This document shows positions 8,186 through 16,073 of a DNA stretch of 25,917 nucleotides, piece after piece. A model generated the notes under the pieces. It had not been told where the DNA came from. It saw nothing but the letters and a program-made list of their open reading frames with translations, and searched no databases. Where the stretch lies: contig JASUSX010000001.1 in NCBI GenBank assembly GCA_030445875.1, positions 1 to 25,917 on the forward strand, read 5' to 3'. Source of the stretch: Clostridia bacterium (lineage in GTDB: Bacteria > Bacillota > DSM-521 > Neomoorellales > Neomoorellaceae). Each line of letters opens with the position of its first letter. Within the stretch, counting starts at the first letter, position 1. The position numbers and the translations under genes are program-made.

Positions 8186-9096
8186 CTATTTTCCGACCTT
8201 TCCTTCCCCAAGCGTTCCTCAATAGCGGCCAGGACTTCTTTATACGAAGCAGGTGTTTGGCCGCCAAAGTATTCCTTTAACCCCAGGCTGGCGGACCAGG
8301 CCAGCCTGGCCCTGGTCGCTTCGGCCATAATCGGCTCGATCCCCATTTCCCGGAGGGTGGCTATTACCCCTACCATTTCATGTACCCGGCGGGCGGCGTG
8401 GATGGCGTCGCCGGTGACGTACCGGTTAGCCGAAGCTACAAAAGGCGTCTTCTCCAGGGTTTCGGCAATCGAGGCTAAAACCTGCTCGTCGGCATTATAC
8501 CTGCGGGCCGCCAGGAGCATTTCCAGGAACAGGGCTTCGATACCCTTCATGAAGATGCTCCGGAACATCTTGATAGCTGAAGCCTGGCCCGGAGTGGTTC
8601 CCAGTACGGTGATGTCCATTCCGTAGGGAACAAGCATCTGTTGGAAGATTCCGGCACCATCACCGCAGGCCAGCATAGGCACCCGGTGGCCAAAAACGGG
8701 CAGGGGGCCGACAATGGCTACATCAACAAATTTACCGCCCGTGGCCGTTATAATATCGTTTATTTCACGTTTTAGAGCCGGGGCTGAAGAACTTACGTCG
8801 ATGTAAACCTGCCCTTCTTGCAAAAACTCCGCCGCCGCCAGGGCTACCTCCCTGGCTACCGATGTGGCCACAGCAGCGATGATGACCTTGCTGCGATGGA
8901 TAAGTTCACCCATCCCCGCCACCAGTTCACATCCATATTCCTCTGCCCGTCGCTGGATCAGTAGTCCATAGGGTTCCGTGTTCCAGAACTTATCATAGGC
9001 AATTATGTCTGACAAACCTGATTCCTTTAAGCCCCTGGCAAAACCGGAGCCTACTTCCCCAAAACCTATGATGCCCAGTGTCAATTCCAGTGGCAT
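8182..9096 (-). CDS. NAD-dependent dehydrogenase, beta-hydroxyacid dehydrogenase type with DUF1932 C-terminal domain
   Basis: This 304-residue protein has an N-terminal Rossmann fold with GFGEVGSGFA (11-20) and an acidic residue, Asp35, at the end of the second strand, favouring NAD over NADP. The substrate loop VDVAIVGPLPVFG and Lys176 in GQASAIKMFRS match the catalytic lysine position of 6-phosphogluconate/3-hydroxyisobutyrate dehydrogenases. The C-terminal helical part resembles DUF1932. It would oxidise or reduce a 3-hydroxyacid or related compound; the substrate is unknown. AAGGGGG lies 8 bases before the ATG. It sits about 50 bp after the GntR gene and overlaps the LDH2-family gene, so it is an early step of the same operon. 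Confidence 0.88.
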   Translation of the reverse strand: MPLELTLGIIGFGEVGSGFARGLKESGLSDIIAYDKFWNTEPYGLLIQRRAEEYGCELVAGMGELIHRSKVIIAAVATSVAREVALAAAEFLQEGQVYIDVSSSAPALKREINDIITATGGKFVDVAIVGPLPVFGHRVPMLACGDGAGIFQQMLVPYGMDITVLGTTPGQASAIKMFRSIFMKGIEALFLEMLLAARRYNADEQVLASIAETLEKTPFVASANRYVTGDAIHAARRVHEMVGVIATLREMGIEPIMAEATRARLAWSASLGLKEYFGGQTPASYKEVLAAIEERLGKERSENR

Positions 9097-9147
9097 TGTT
9101 GGATCCCCCTTGATAGATTGATAAAACTCATCGGCTACTGCGAAAAG

Positions 9148-9870
9148 TTATTGGCCCCCCTTTCTAAAAGCGTTATTTGCCTCCCTGTATTTCTTGAGGA
9201 CATTCTCTTTTAACCCTTCCAGGTGGTTGATCAGGGCCTCCTGGGCGGCAACGTAGTCTTCAGTTTCAATGGCACGTACAATCTCCCTGTGTTCACGCAG
9301 GGATTGCCTTTTGCGCCCTGGTATATCTGAAGCCATATTTTTTAGTAAATAGGCCTGATCGTAAATGGTTAAAGCCATCTTGATGAGGCGGCTGTTGTCC
9401 GAGGTCTTCACCAGGTACAGGTGTAAATCCGTATCGATGCGATTACACTGGGAGAAATCGCCGGCCTTGACCGCCTGTTCATATTGAGCCAGGATTTCGT
9501 TCAGGTCCCTAACTATCCGTTCCTTCTGCTCACCTTTCCTCGCCAGGAGCCTGACCGCAAAGCCCTCGACGGCCTGCCTTACCTCATAGATATCCTTGAT
9601 GTCTTCTTCGCCCAGGCTGACGACAAACCCACCCACGCGGGGTTTAATTATAACTAGTCCGTCTGCCTCCAGTTTACGCATGGCCTCTCTCACAGGGCTT
9701 TTGCTTATCCCTAAATTACTGGCCACTTCTGTTTCCACGATTCTCTCGCCGGGTTTTAAGGCGCCCGCTAATATCTTCTTGCGCAGGTAGCTGTAGATGT
9801 CATTCTGCAGGGTAAAGAAAGTGTAATCAGGAGCAGCGTTATCAGCAGGTTCCTTATCTATCATAATCAT
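9148..9870 (-). CDS. GntR-family transcriptional regulator, FCD (FadR-like) subfamily
   Basis: A 240-residue regulator with an N-terminal winged helix (about 20-85, including GALKPGERIVETEVASNLGI and SPVREAMRKLEADGL) and a C-terminal FCD ligand domain. The FCD metal-site residues appear intact: Asp146 and His150 in DTDLH, His194 and His216. The frame can be extended to 10023, but the extra N-terminus looks non-coding and would run into the promoter. The ATG at 9870 is 9 bases after AGAGGAG, so I chose it. As first gene of the operon it is the likely local sensor of the carboxylate substrate, with candidate operator sites in its own leader. Confidence 0.93.
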   Translation of the reverse strand: MIMIDKEPADNAAPDYTFFTLQNDIYSYLRKKILAGALKPGERIVETEVASNLGISKSPVREAMRKLEADGLVIIKPRVGGFVVSLGEEDIKDIYEVRQAVEGFAVRLLARKGEQKERIVRDLNEILAQYEQAVKAGDFSQCNRIDTDLHLYLVKTSDNSRLIKMALTIYDQAYLLKNMASDIPGRKRQSLREHREIVRAIETEDYVAAQEALINHLEGLKENVLKKYREANNAFRKGGQ

Positions 9871-9891
9871 GAGTTCACTCTCCTCTGTATC

Positions 9892-9901
9892 TAGTCGACT
9901 A
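9892..9901. promoter_or_regulatory. Palindrome in GntR leader, possible second GntR operator
   Basis: TAGTCGACTA is a perfect 10-bp palindrome 21 bases upstream of the GntR start codon. It contains the GT..AC core common in GntR-family operators (GTM-KAC with no spacer). It could be an autoregulatory site, but a 10-bp palindrome can occur by chance. Confidence 0.3.
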
Positions 9902-9970
9902 TCTACTTTCGTCTGTGTTTTATTTCTATGCCAATTCGCAAAATCCTGCTGGTTGCAGAAATTTTTTTCT

Positions 9971-9998
9971 ATTGTAATGTTGTTCGGACAAATGTCTA
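9971..9998 (-). promoter_or_regulatory. Candidate promoter of cluster A (GntR operon)
   Basis: On the minus strand TAGACA (9993-9998) and TACAAT (9971-9976) are separated by 16 bp; each matches the sigma-A consensus hexamer at five of six positions. Transcription would start near 9964, giving a leader of about 95 bases before the GntR start codon. It lies just downstream of the UbiD terminator, as expected for a new transcription unit. Confidence 0.55.
9980..9991. promoter_or_regulatory. Candidate FCD-type GntR operator inside promoter spacer
   Basis: The minus strand reads TTGTCCGAACAA, an imperfect inverted repeat with TTGT/ACAA arms, close to the TNGTNNNACNA-like sites used by FadR/LldR-type GntR regulators. 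It fills the space between the -35 and -10 hexamers of the candidate promoter, where a bound repressor would block RNA polymerase. Confidence 0.4.
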
Positions 9999-10025
9999 TT
10001 GACGCGAGTTGAAACTCCACCATCT

Positions 10026-10059
10026 AAAAATCGAAAAGCACCGGCCTTCCGGTACTTTT
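10026..10059 (-). terminator. Intrinsic terminator of cluster B, after the UbiD gene
   Basis: On the minus strand the arms AAAAGTACCGG and CCGGTGCTTTT (10059-10049 and 10044-10034) pair over 11 bp with one G-U pair and a four-base loop. T-rich sequence follows (CTTTT, then a TTTTT run at 10026-10030). It lies about 30 bp after the UbiD stop and separates the two large operons. Confidence 0.85.
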
Positions 10060-10087
10060 CAGGAGGAACACTTTTACCATGTTGGTT

Positions 10088-11422
10088 TTAGAGTAGTATG
10101 CTTTTCGCCTTAGCCATCGCCGCCTCGGGCAGGCTAAGGGGTTTTACTTCCCAGTCAGGAGACCGGGTGGCGTCGATGCCCAGCTTGGCCGCCATACCGT
10201 CCCTGGCCGAGGGGTCCAGCCTATTGCAAAATACCCGCGGTACAATAAAGACGTCTTCGTCCGCCTGCATCCTGGTGGCCAGGGCCCACATTACCTCTTC
10301 TTCGTTATATACATCTATATCCGCATCAACGGCTACGGCCAGTTTGATGTAGGGGTCCAAGCCGAAAAGGAGCATCAAAGCCTGGCGGGCCTGGCCCCGG
10401 GCAGCCTGCTCCAGGGATAGATAAGCGTGAAAATGGCAGCCGTTCTTAGGCAGGTTTAAGGCCCTGACGCCGGGAATCTGCTCCTTCAGTTTCTGCAATA
10501 AGGAGACTTCCTTGGTAGCCTGGCTTAAAAGGATGTGTTCCGTAGAAAACCCGGGGATAAGCTCTAAAAAAACAGGCTCCTGGCGGCTGGTTATGGCCGT
10601 CACGGCAAAAATATTATTGGTGGAGCGCGAGGTGGCGTAACCCGTGTATTCGCCAAAGGGCCCTTCCGGCTCCCTTACCCCGGCCAGTATTTTGCCTTCC
10701 AGGATATACTCTGCTTCGGCCGGTACCTCCAGGCCGGTAGCTACCCCCCGCACCAGTCTTACCGGGCTGCCCAGCAAAGAGCCGGCTACCTCATAATCGT
10801 CAACGCTATCCGGGATTTTAGTAGCCGCCGCCAGGTAAAGGGCCGGGTGGGCGCCGATAATTACCGCTATCTCCAGATCTCTACCGGCGGCCTCGGCGTG
10901 GTTGAAGTATTGCCAGAGGTGGCCCCGGGAATGGAGGCTGATGCCCATCCGGTCTCTACCTTTGAGCTGCAGCCGGTGAAAGCTCAGGTTATATCTTCCC
11001 GTCCTGGGGTCCCGGGCGACTACAATCCCCGAGGAGATATATCGCCCGGCGTCCTGCTCAAAGTGGCGCACCAGGGGTAAAAGGTTGAGGTCTACTTCTA
11101 CCCCCTGCCTCACCCTTTCCTGCACCGGGGCCCGGTCCACCGGGAGCGGTTTAATGACCCGGGCCAGGGCCGCCAGGACCCGCGTTGGAAAGTCGCCCGT
11201 ACCGCCGACGGCTGCCGCCAGGCGCTGGCGGGAGGCAAAGAGGTTGCCCACTACCGTAAGTCTCCGGGCCGGGTCTTCCAACCAGACCACCGGGTAGTTC
11301 TGCCTCTTGTCCAGCTCCATCACTAAGGCAGTCAACAAATAATCCTCGTTGGCCTGCTTTAAGCGCAGGATATCCCCTTCCGGGATGGCCTGTAAAAACG
11401 AGCGTAAGGACTGCTCCTCCAT
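10088..11422 (-). CDS. UbiD-family decarboxylase
   Basis: A 444-residue protein of the UbiD family, which uses prenylated FMN to decarboxylate, or in reverse carboxylate, aromatic and alpha,beta-unsaturated acids. Arg150 in NLSFHR and the two glutamates in EPEGPFGEYTGY (Glu253 and Glu258, five apart) fit the Arg-Glu-Glu catalytic set by motif and spacing. No UbiX prenyltransferase is encoded in the window, so the cofactor must come from elsewhere. The ATG follows AGGTGG, and only 8 bp separate it from the aldehyde oxidoreductase stop. It is the last gene of the operon. It could act on an acid made by that oxidoreductase, or on a ring acid freed from the imported compound; neither is shown. 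Confidence 0.92.
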   Translation of the reverse strand: MEEQSLRSFLQAIPEGDILRLKQANEDYLLTALVMELDKRQNYPVVWLEDPARRLTVVGNLFASRQRLAAAVGGTGDFPTRVLAALARVIKPLPVDRAPVQERVRQGVEVDLNLLPLVRHFEQDAGRYISSGIVVARDPRTGRYNLSFHRLQLKGRDRMGISLHSRGHLWQYFNHAEAAGRDLEIAVIIGAHPALYLAAATKIPDSVDDYEVAGSLLGSPVRLVRGVATGLEVPAEAEYILEGKILAGVREPEGPFGEYTGYATSRSTNNIFAVTAITSRQEPVFLELIPGFSTEHILLSQATKEVSLLQKLKEQIPGVRALNLPKNGCHFHAYLSLEQAARGQARQALMLLFGLDPYIKLAVAVDADIDVYNEEEVMWALATRMQADEDVFIVPRVFCNRLDPSARDGMAAKLGIDATRSPDWEVKPLSLPEAAMAKAKSILL

Positions 11423-11430
11423 CTTGCCAC

Positions 11431-13194
11431 CTACCCTTCTAAAGCCAGTCTTTTCAAGGTTGCCGCCGAGGGTATGCCATCTTCATTCCAGCCGCGCAGC
11501 TTATAATACCGGGCCAGCATATATTCCAGCTCAACTACCTGCCCTGCGCTGGGGCCGGCAGCATCCGGTTCCCTTAAAAAGCGTGCGGGCAATGTGTCCT
11601 CCTGGCTGGTAAAACCGTGGGCGCAGTTAAACAGGCGCTCTACGTTGCAGATCCGCTCGCCGCAGCGGTAGAGGTCTGCCGCCGAAAAATCCATCCCCGT
11701 AGCTAACGACAGCATCCCGGCGGCAGTTTCCAGATCAAAGCCGTCCGGCCCGCTGCTGAAGACGCAGATCCCCAGCGAGTCCAGCACCGCGACCTCGTTT
11801 TGCCTCCTGATTACCAGTTCGGCTTTCTCGGGGGAGTACCTGTCCAGGGGTGGCGGGCTGCCAAAAACCTCCTGGGGGATAAACCCGCGTTCATGGCAGG
11901 CTCCCCGGGGCGACGTGGCGTACCCCAGGCCCATGCCTTTCGCTCCCCGGGGGTCGTAGCCGCTCAACTCCATCCCTTTTACCTGCATGGCCAGGCCCTC
12001 GCAGCCGAGTTTCCGGGCCGCTGGCCGCACTCCGTCTGCTACCAGGGCCCCCAGGCCTTCTTTATAAGCGATGCTCCTGATCAGGCCGGCAAAACTCTCC
12101 ACGTCGCCGAAAGCCGGGCCTGCATCAATAAACCACCGCTGGCGGCACGCCATTAAAAAGCCGATGCAGTTGCCGGTGGAGATCGTATCCAGGCCGTATT
12201 CGTTGCACCAGTAATTGGCCTCGAGGATGCTTTTGACGTTGGCGTTGCCGCAGTTAGCTCCGAAGCTCCAGAGGGTCTCGTATTCCGGCCCGCTCCAGGG
12301 TTCCTGCTGCGCTTCCAGGGCGACCAGCTTGCGACAGCGGATAGGGCAGGCAAAACACCCTTCCCGTTTGACTATATAAGGGGCAAACCAGATGCCGGCC
12401 AGGTCCTTCAGCTTGTCAAACTGGGTATGCTGGTAATAATAGGCGGGATGCAGGCCCCGCTCGTTGACGACTTTGACATTGCCGGCAGTACCGTTGACCC
12501 CGAACATCTGCAGGCGCGGGGAACGAGCTATTTTACGGTTCAGTTCGCGCACGGCAGCGTTAAACCCCGGCGCCAGGGCAGGCTTTTTACCCCGGTTGGA
12601 TACCAGGGCGATGGCCTTGAGGTTTTTCGCCCCCATTACGGCGCCCAGGCCGCCGCGCCCGAAGGCATGGCCGGCGTGCATTATGCTGGCGTACTTGACA
12701 CCGTTCTCACCGGCCGGGCCGATACTTAGTACCGCCACTTCCTGGCCGGGGTACTCTTCCTGGAGACGGCTTTCAACCTGGCCGGTAAGCCAGCCCCGGT
12801 AGCTGCTGGCCTCCCGGAAACTTATCGCGCCGTCCTCAATGACCAGGTAGAGGGGACGCGGGGCTTTTCCGGTGATAATAAAACCGTCATAACCGGTCTG
12901 GCGTAACACCCGGGCGGCCTGGCCGCCGCAAAAGCTCATGCCTATCGCCCCGGTCAAAGGTGACCTGGCCACGGCTGTCAATTTCACCGCCCCGGGCGCC
13001 CCCGTCCCCGTCAACGGGCTGTTGAGAAAAATCAGGGGGTCCTGCCGGGAAAAGGCGGCAGGGTCCTGGCGGAAGCTGTGCCAGATATACCAGCTCCCCA
13101 GCCCGCGCCCGCCGAGATAGGCCTTGATTATCTCCGGGGAAATCTCCTCATCCATTATACTCTGGTTAATTAAGTCTACCCTGGCTATGTGCAT
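11431..13194 (-). CDS. Aldehyde:ferredoxin oxidoreductase (tungsten/molybdenum-pterin, AOR family)
   Basis: A protein of about 587 residues with the full AOR layout. There is a pterin-binding N-terminal domain (LGGRGLGSWY, PLTGTGAPGAVKLTAVARSP), the [4Fe-4S] ligands CX2CX3C (CFACPIRC, Cys285/288/292 counted from an alternative start at 13209) and the distant fourth cysteine in SLGICVFSS (Cys482). It would oxidise an aldehyde to the acid and reduce ferredoxin, or run in reverse. I prefer the ATG at 13194 (MHIARVDL), where family members usually begin; 13209 is possible but would overlap the MoaD-like gene by 11 bases. A MoaD-like gene lies directly before it, a common pairing for pterin enzymes. 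Aldehyde from the aldolase or alcohol dehydrogenase in the same operon is the likely substrate (inference). Confidence 0.94.
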   Translation of the reverse strand: MHIARVDLINQSIMDEEISPEIIKAYLGGRGLGSWYIWHSFRQDPAAFSRQDPLIFLNSPLTGTGAPGAVKLTAVARSPLTGAIGMSFCGGQAARVLRQTGYDGFIITGKAPRPLYLVIEDGAISFREASSYRGWLTGQVESRLQEEYPGQEVAVLSIGPAGENGVKYASIMHAGHAFGRGGLGAVMGAKNLKAIALVSNRGKKPALAPGFNAAVRELNRKIARSPRLQMFGVNGTAGNVKVVNERGLHPAYYYQHTQFDKLKDLAGIWFAPYIVKREGCFACPIRCRKLVALEAQQEPWSGPEYETLWSFGANCGNANVKSILEANYWCNEYGLDTISTGNCIGFLMACRQRWFIDAGPAFGDVESFAGLIRSIAYKEGLGALVADGVRPAARKLGCEGLAMQVKGMELSGYDPRGAKGMGLGYATSPRGACHERGFIPQEVFGSPPPLDRYSPEKAELVIRRQNEVAVLDSLGICVFSSGPDGFDLETAAGMLSLATGMDFSAADLYRCGERICNVERLFNCAHGFTSQEDTLPARFLREPDAAGPSAGQVVELEYMLARYYKLRGWNEDGIPSAATLKRLALEG

Positions 13195-13198
13195 CTCT

Positions 13199-13441
13199 CT
13201 AGCCCCCATTGAGCATCATATAGATGGCAAATGCTTCGCCATCCCGCAGGTTATACCCCTCCCAGGGCGGAGCCACATCGCAGCCAGCCCTGAGGACCTT
13301 GATATACTGGCAGTATTCTTCCTTAATTCCCACCGCCCGCACCAGATCAGCCAGAGTAGAGCCTGCAGGCAGGCTCAGGGTCTTCAACCCTGCCTGGAGA
13401 CCCCCGGGCAGGCAGGTCAGGACATCAACCTCTATCCGCAC
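13199..13441 (-). CDS. MoaD/ThiS-family small protein
   Basis: An 80-residue beta-grasp protein ending in Gly-Gly (MMLNGG), the tail that is adenylated and thiocarboxylated in sulfur carriers such as MoaD. The stretch LSLPAGSTLADLVRAVGI is typical of the family. It starts at a GTG that overlaps the end of the kinase gene by 10 bases and lies immediately before the AOR gene. MoaD-like genes are often next to AOR genes, so it most likely supplies dithiolene sulfur for the tungstopterin of that enzyme; a dedicated role is inferred from position. The protein is at the normal length for MoaD. Confidence 0.88.
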   Translation of the reverse strand: MRIEVDVLTCLPGGLQAGLKTLSLPAGSTLADLVRAVGIKEEYCQYIKVLRAGCDVAPPWEGYNLRDGEAFAIYMMLNGG

Positions 13442-14916
13442 CGGGCACCACCCCCGTACCTCTCCCGTTCTTCGCGATACAGGTTATAAAAGCCGCGGTA
13501 AAAATCCACCTCCGGGGGCCGGGGGATAAAGGGTTTTTCCTCCCGCACAAAAACCTGAACCGCCTCCGCCAGCCCTGGATAAACCCCCAGGGAGGTGGCC
13601 GTCACTAAAGCAGCCCCCAGGGCGCTCATCTGGTGGCAGCTGGTAGTAACGACCCTGGTATTGGTCGCAGCCGCCAGTATGACCAGCAGGGTCTCCAGCT
13701 GGCTGCCCCCGCCAAACACCCTGATAGCAGCCGCCTTCACCCCGCTGATATCCTCCAGCCTGTCCACGGCCAGGCGCGCTTCCATGGCCAGACCTTCCAG
13801 TACCGCCCGGAAAAGGTGGCCCTGGCCGTGCCATTCCTTGATATTATAAATGCCGTTGCAGGCTCCGGGTAGAAGGGCGTGCCATAATAAGGGTACGACC
13901 CGCAGACCCTCGGCTCCGGGGGCTATAGTGCCGGCGATTTGATCAAATTCCTGCCACACTTCCTTTTCCCGGGGCAACAGGCCTTTATGGGTCAGTTTCA
14001 TAAACCAATCGATAAACAAGCCCCCGGCCCCGGTACCAAATTCCAGGGCATAGAGGTCTCCGGTTACAATCTCCAGGGTGGCTAAGCATTGGGGGTCAAA
14101 GGTAGGGTGGGTCAGGATCTTGCTCACGACAAAGCTGCTGCCCAGGTTAATGGCTAAGGAATCCCGGGCCAGGGCACCGCTGGCAATAACGGCGCAGGGC
14201 TGGTCACCGGGTACAGCAATCAAAGGCAGGCCCGCCGGCAGGGAGGCCGCCCGGGCCGCCTCCCGGCTCACCCGGCCGGCCTCCCTGCCTGTAGGAACGA
14301 GGGGCGGGAAAAGTCTTTCGCTTAAGCCCAGCTCCTTTAACAGATCGGCGGCCAGGGACCAGTGCCGGATATCCAGGACCCCGTTCCGCAGGGCCGAGCC
14401 CTGGGAACCGGCAGGCCTGCCCCCCAACTTAGTCAGGATGTAGTCCTGGGGGGAGAGCCAGTACCGGGCACGGGCAAAGACTTCAGGTTCGTTCTTTTTA
14501 CACCACAGGATCTTGGTCAGGCCATTAAAGGGGACCACCGGGCAGCCGGTAGTATTATAGTACCTTTGCGCGCCGCACACTTCCTTTATCTCATCAAGGA
14601 CAGCGGCGCTCCGCTCGTCACTGTCGCACAGAGCCAGCCGCACCGGTGTACCCTGGCCGTCGACCGGGACCACAGTCCCCCGCTGGTGGGTCACCCCCAA
14701 TCCCAGCAACTCTGCACCTGGCGGCAGCTGGGCCAGGGTATCCTTTAAGGCCAACAGAAAGGCCTGCCACCAGTCACCAGCCTCCTGCTCCTGCCGGCCG
14801 TGGCTTTGACGACGCTGGTAATCCCTGGAACCAGATGCCGCAATCTGGTTTTTGGTATTCAGGGCTACTATTCTTACCCCGTGGGTCCCGACGTCAGCCC
14901 CCAAAACAACCTGCAC
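13432..14916 (-). CDS. FGGY-family carbohydrate kinase
   Basis: A 494-residue kinase with the two-domain FGGY fold. Seen motifs are GADVGTHGVRIVALN (6-20, phosphate-binding loop), GVTHQRGT (74-81), PGDQPCAVIASGA with Asp238 as probable catalytic base, GTGAGGLFIDWF, and FGGGSQLETLLVILAAAT near the C-terminus (ATP site). It phosphorylates a sugar, ketose or polyol in the cytoplasm. Xylulokinase-like and LsrK-like members share these motifs, so the substrate is open. The start is a GTG 9 bases after GGGGGAGG. It follows the zinc alcohol dehydrogenase by 17 bp and overlaps the MoaD-like gene. In context it could phosphorylate the ketose made by that dehydrogenase before aldol cleavage. Confidence 0.92.
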   Translation of the reverse strand: MQVVLGADVGTHGVRIVALNTKNQIAASGSRDYQRRQSHGRQEQEAGDWWQAFLLALKDTLAQLPPGAELLGLGVTHQRGTVVPVDGQGTPVRLALCDSDERSAAVLDEIKEVCGAQRYYNTTGCPVVPFNGLTKILWCKKNEPEVFARARYWLSPQDYILTKLGGRPAGSQGSALRNGVLDIRHWSLAADLLKELGLSERLFPPLVPTGREAGRVSREAARAASLPAGLPLIAVPGDQPCAVIASGALARDSLAINLGSSFVVSKILTHPTFDPQCLATLEIVTGDLYALEFGTGAGGLFIDWFMKLTHKGLLPREKEVWQEFDQIAGTIAPGAEGLRVVPLLWHALLPGACNGIYNIKEWHGQGHLFRAVLEGLAMEARLAVDRLEDISGVKAAAIRVFGGGSQLETLLVILAAATNTRVVTTSCHQMSALGAALVTATSLGVYPGLAEAVQVFVREEKPFIPRPPEVDFYRGFYNLYREERERYGGGARCG

Positions 14917-14933
14917 CTGCCAGTGCCTCCCCC

Positions 14934-16043
14934 TTAACAGTTAAGATCAATACCGATTTTCAAGTAGTCACCCTTGCCGTAGAGCTCCATTCCCCGGGCC
15001 AATTCCGTTAGGGGCAACTCATAGTTGCGGATCAGCCTGTAGTCGAAAGCGCCGCCGGCCAGTAACTCGACGGCTCTGGCGGCGTGTTGCAGGCCGAAGC
15101 CCACTGTACCCTTCAGGTTTAGCATGTTGTAGTGGATCCGGTTGAGATCTATGGTCAGGGATTGGACCCCGCTGGCAGCAGAGGCAAAGAGGTTAACTAC
15201 GCCTTTCTTGGCGGCCATAGTCAGGGCCTGGTCGGTGCAGGTAGCCTGGGCCTGGCCGCCGGAGGTAATAAAGATTTTATGGGCGCCGATACCACCCGTA
15301 ATTTCTTTGACCCTGGCTACAGGGTCCTCATTCCCGGGGTTAACCAGTAAATCGGCCCCCAATCGCCCGGCTACCTGCAGGCGGCCCTCATCCAGATCAA
15401 TACCTATTATCCGCGCCGCCCTGTAGTATTTAGTAACAGCTACATGGAAAAGCCCCATGGGCCCCAGACCAAAAATTACGACCACATCGCGTTCATCGAC
15501 GGCGGCAGCTTCAACGCTATGGACGACATCCGCCAGGGGCTCCACCAGGCTGCCGGCGGCCAGGTCCATATCCGCCGGCAACTTGATTAAGCAGGCTGCG
15601 GGTACCTTCAGGTACTGGGCAAAACACCCCCCGATACCCTTATTGATAAAGTTCAACTGGCAACTAGCAAAGGGCCCCGCTGCGGCGCCCACACCGGCCA
15701 TAGCCAGGCAGAGGTTGGGTTCGCCCCCGCGGCAGTAAACACACTGGCCACAGGAAATAATAGGTTGAATAGCCACCTTATCGCCCACCGCAAAGTCATT
15801 AACGCCGGGGCCAATCTGGACTACCCTCCCGGCCCCCTCGTGGCCCAGTATATAGGGCCCGTAGCGCTCTAACCCTTCGGCCACCTCAGCTTTTTCGCCG
15901 CGGTATTTTTTGATGTCCGTCGGGCAGAGGGTGGCCTTTTCCAACCGGACCAGGACCTCTTCCGGGTTAACTGCTGGTAGCTCCAGCTCTTCGATCCTTA
16001 TTTCCTCAGGCTTATAAAGTAAGGCTGCTAAATAACCGGCCAC
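14934..16043 (-). CDS. Zinc-dependent medium-chain alcohol/polyol dehydrogenase
   Basis: A 369-residue medium-chain dehydrogenase. The catalytic zinc site is Cys40 (CPTD), His68-Glu69 (GHE) and Glu168 (SLVEPL). The structural zinc is bound by Cys98, Cys101, Cys104 and Cys112. The Rossmann motif FGLGPMG (191-197) is followed by Asp215 at the end of strand two (IIGID), which favours NAD. It resembles sorbitol and threonine 3-dehydrogenases, which oxidise secondary alcohols. The start is GTG with AAAGGGAG about 11 bases upstream. It lies between the aldolase and kinase genes, 30 bp and 17 bp away, so it probably oxidises a polyol or hydroxy-sugar intermediate of the pathway; the substrate is inferred only in class. 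Confidence 0.92.
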   Translation of the reverse strand: MAGYLAALLYKPEEIRIEELELPAVNPEEVLVRLEKATLCPTDIKKYRGEKAEVAEGLERYGPYILGHEGAGRVVQIGPGVNDFAVGDKVAIQPIISCGQCVYCRGGEPNLCLAMAGVGAAAGPFASCQLNFINKGIGGCFAQYLKVPAACLIKLPADMDLAAGSLVEPLADVVHSVEAAAVDERDVVVIFGLGPMGLFHVAVTKYYRAARIIGIDLDEGRLQVAGRLGADLLVNPGNEDPVARVKEITGGIGAHKIFITSGGQAQATCTDQALTMAAKKGVVNLFASAASGVQSLTIDLNRIHYNMLNLKGTVGFGLQHAARAVELLAGGAFDYRLIRNYELPLTELARGMELYGKGDYLKIGIDLNC

Positions 16044-16073
16044 TTTTATTACTACTCCCTTTCCAGGCCTGTT

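Noticed and set aside
9871..10023. N-terminal extension of the GntR regulator
   Set aside because: The extra 51 codons cover the candidate promoter and operator and have no domain; a strong AGAGGAG site points to the ATG at 9870.
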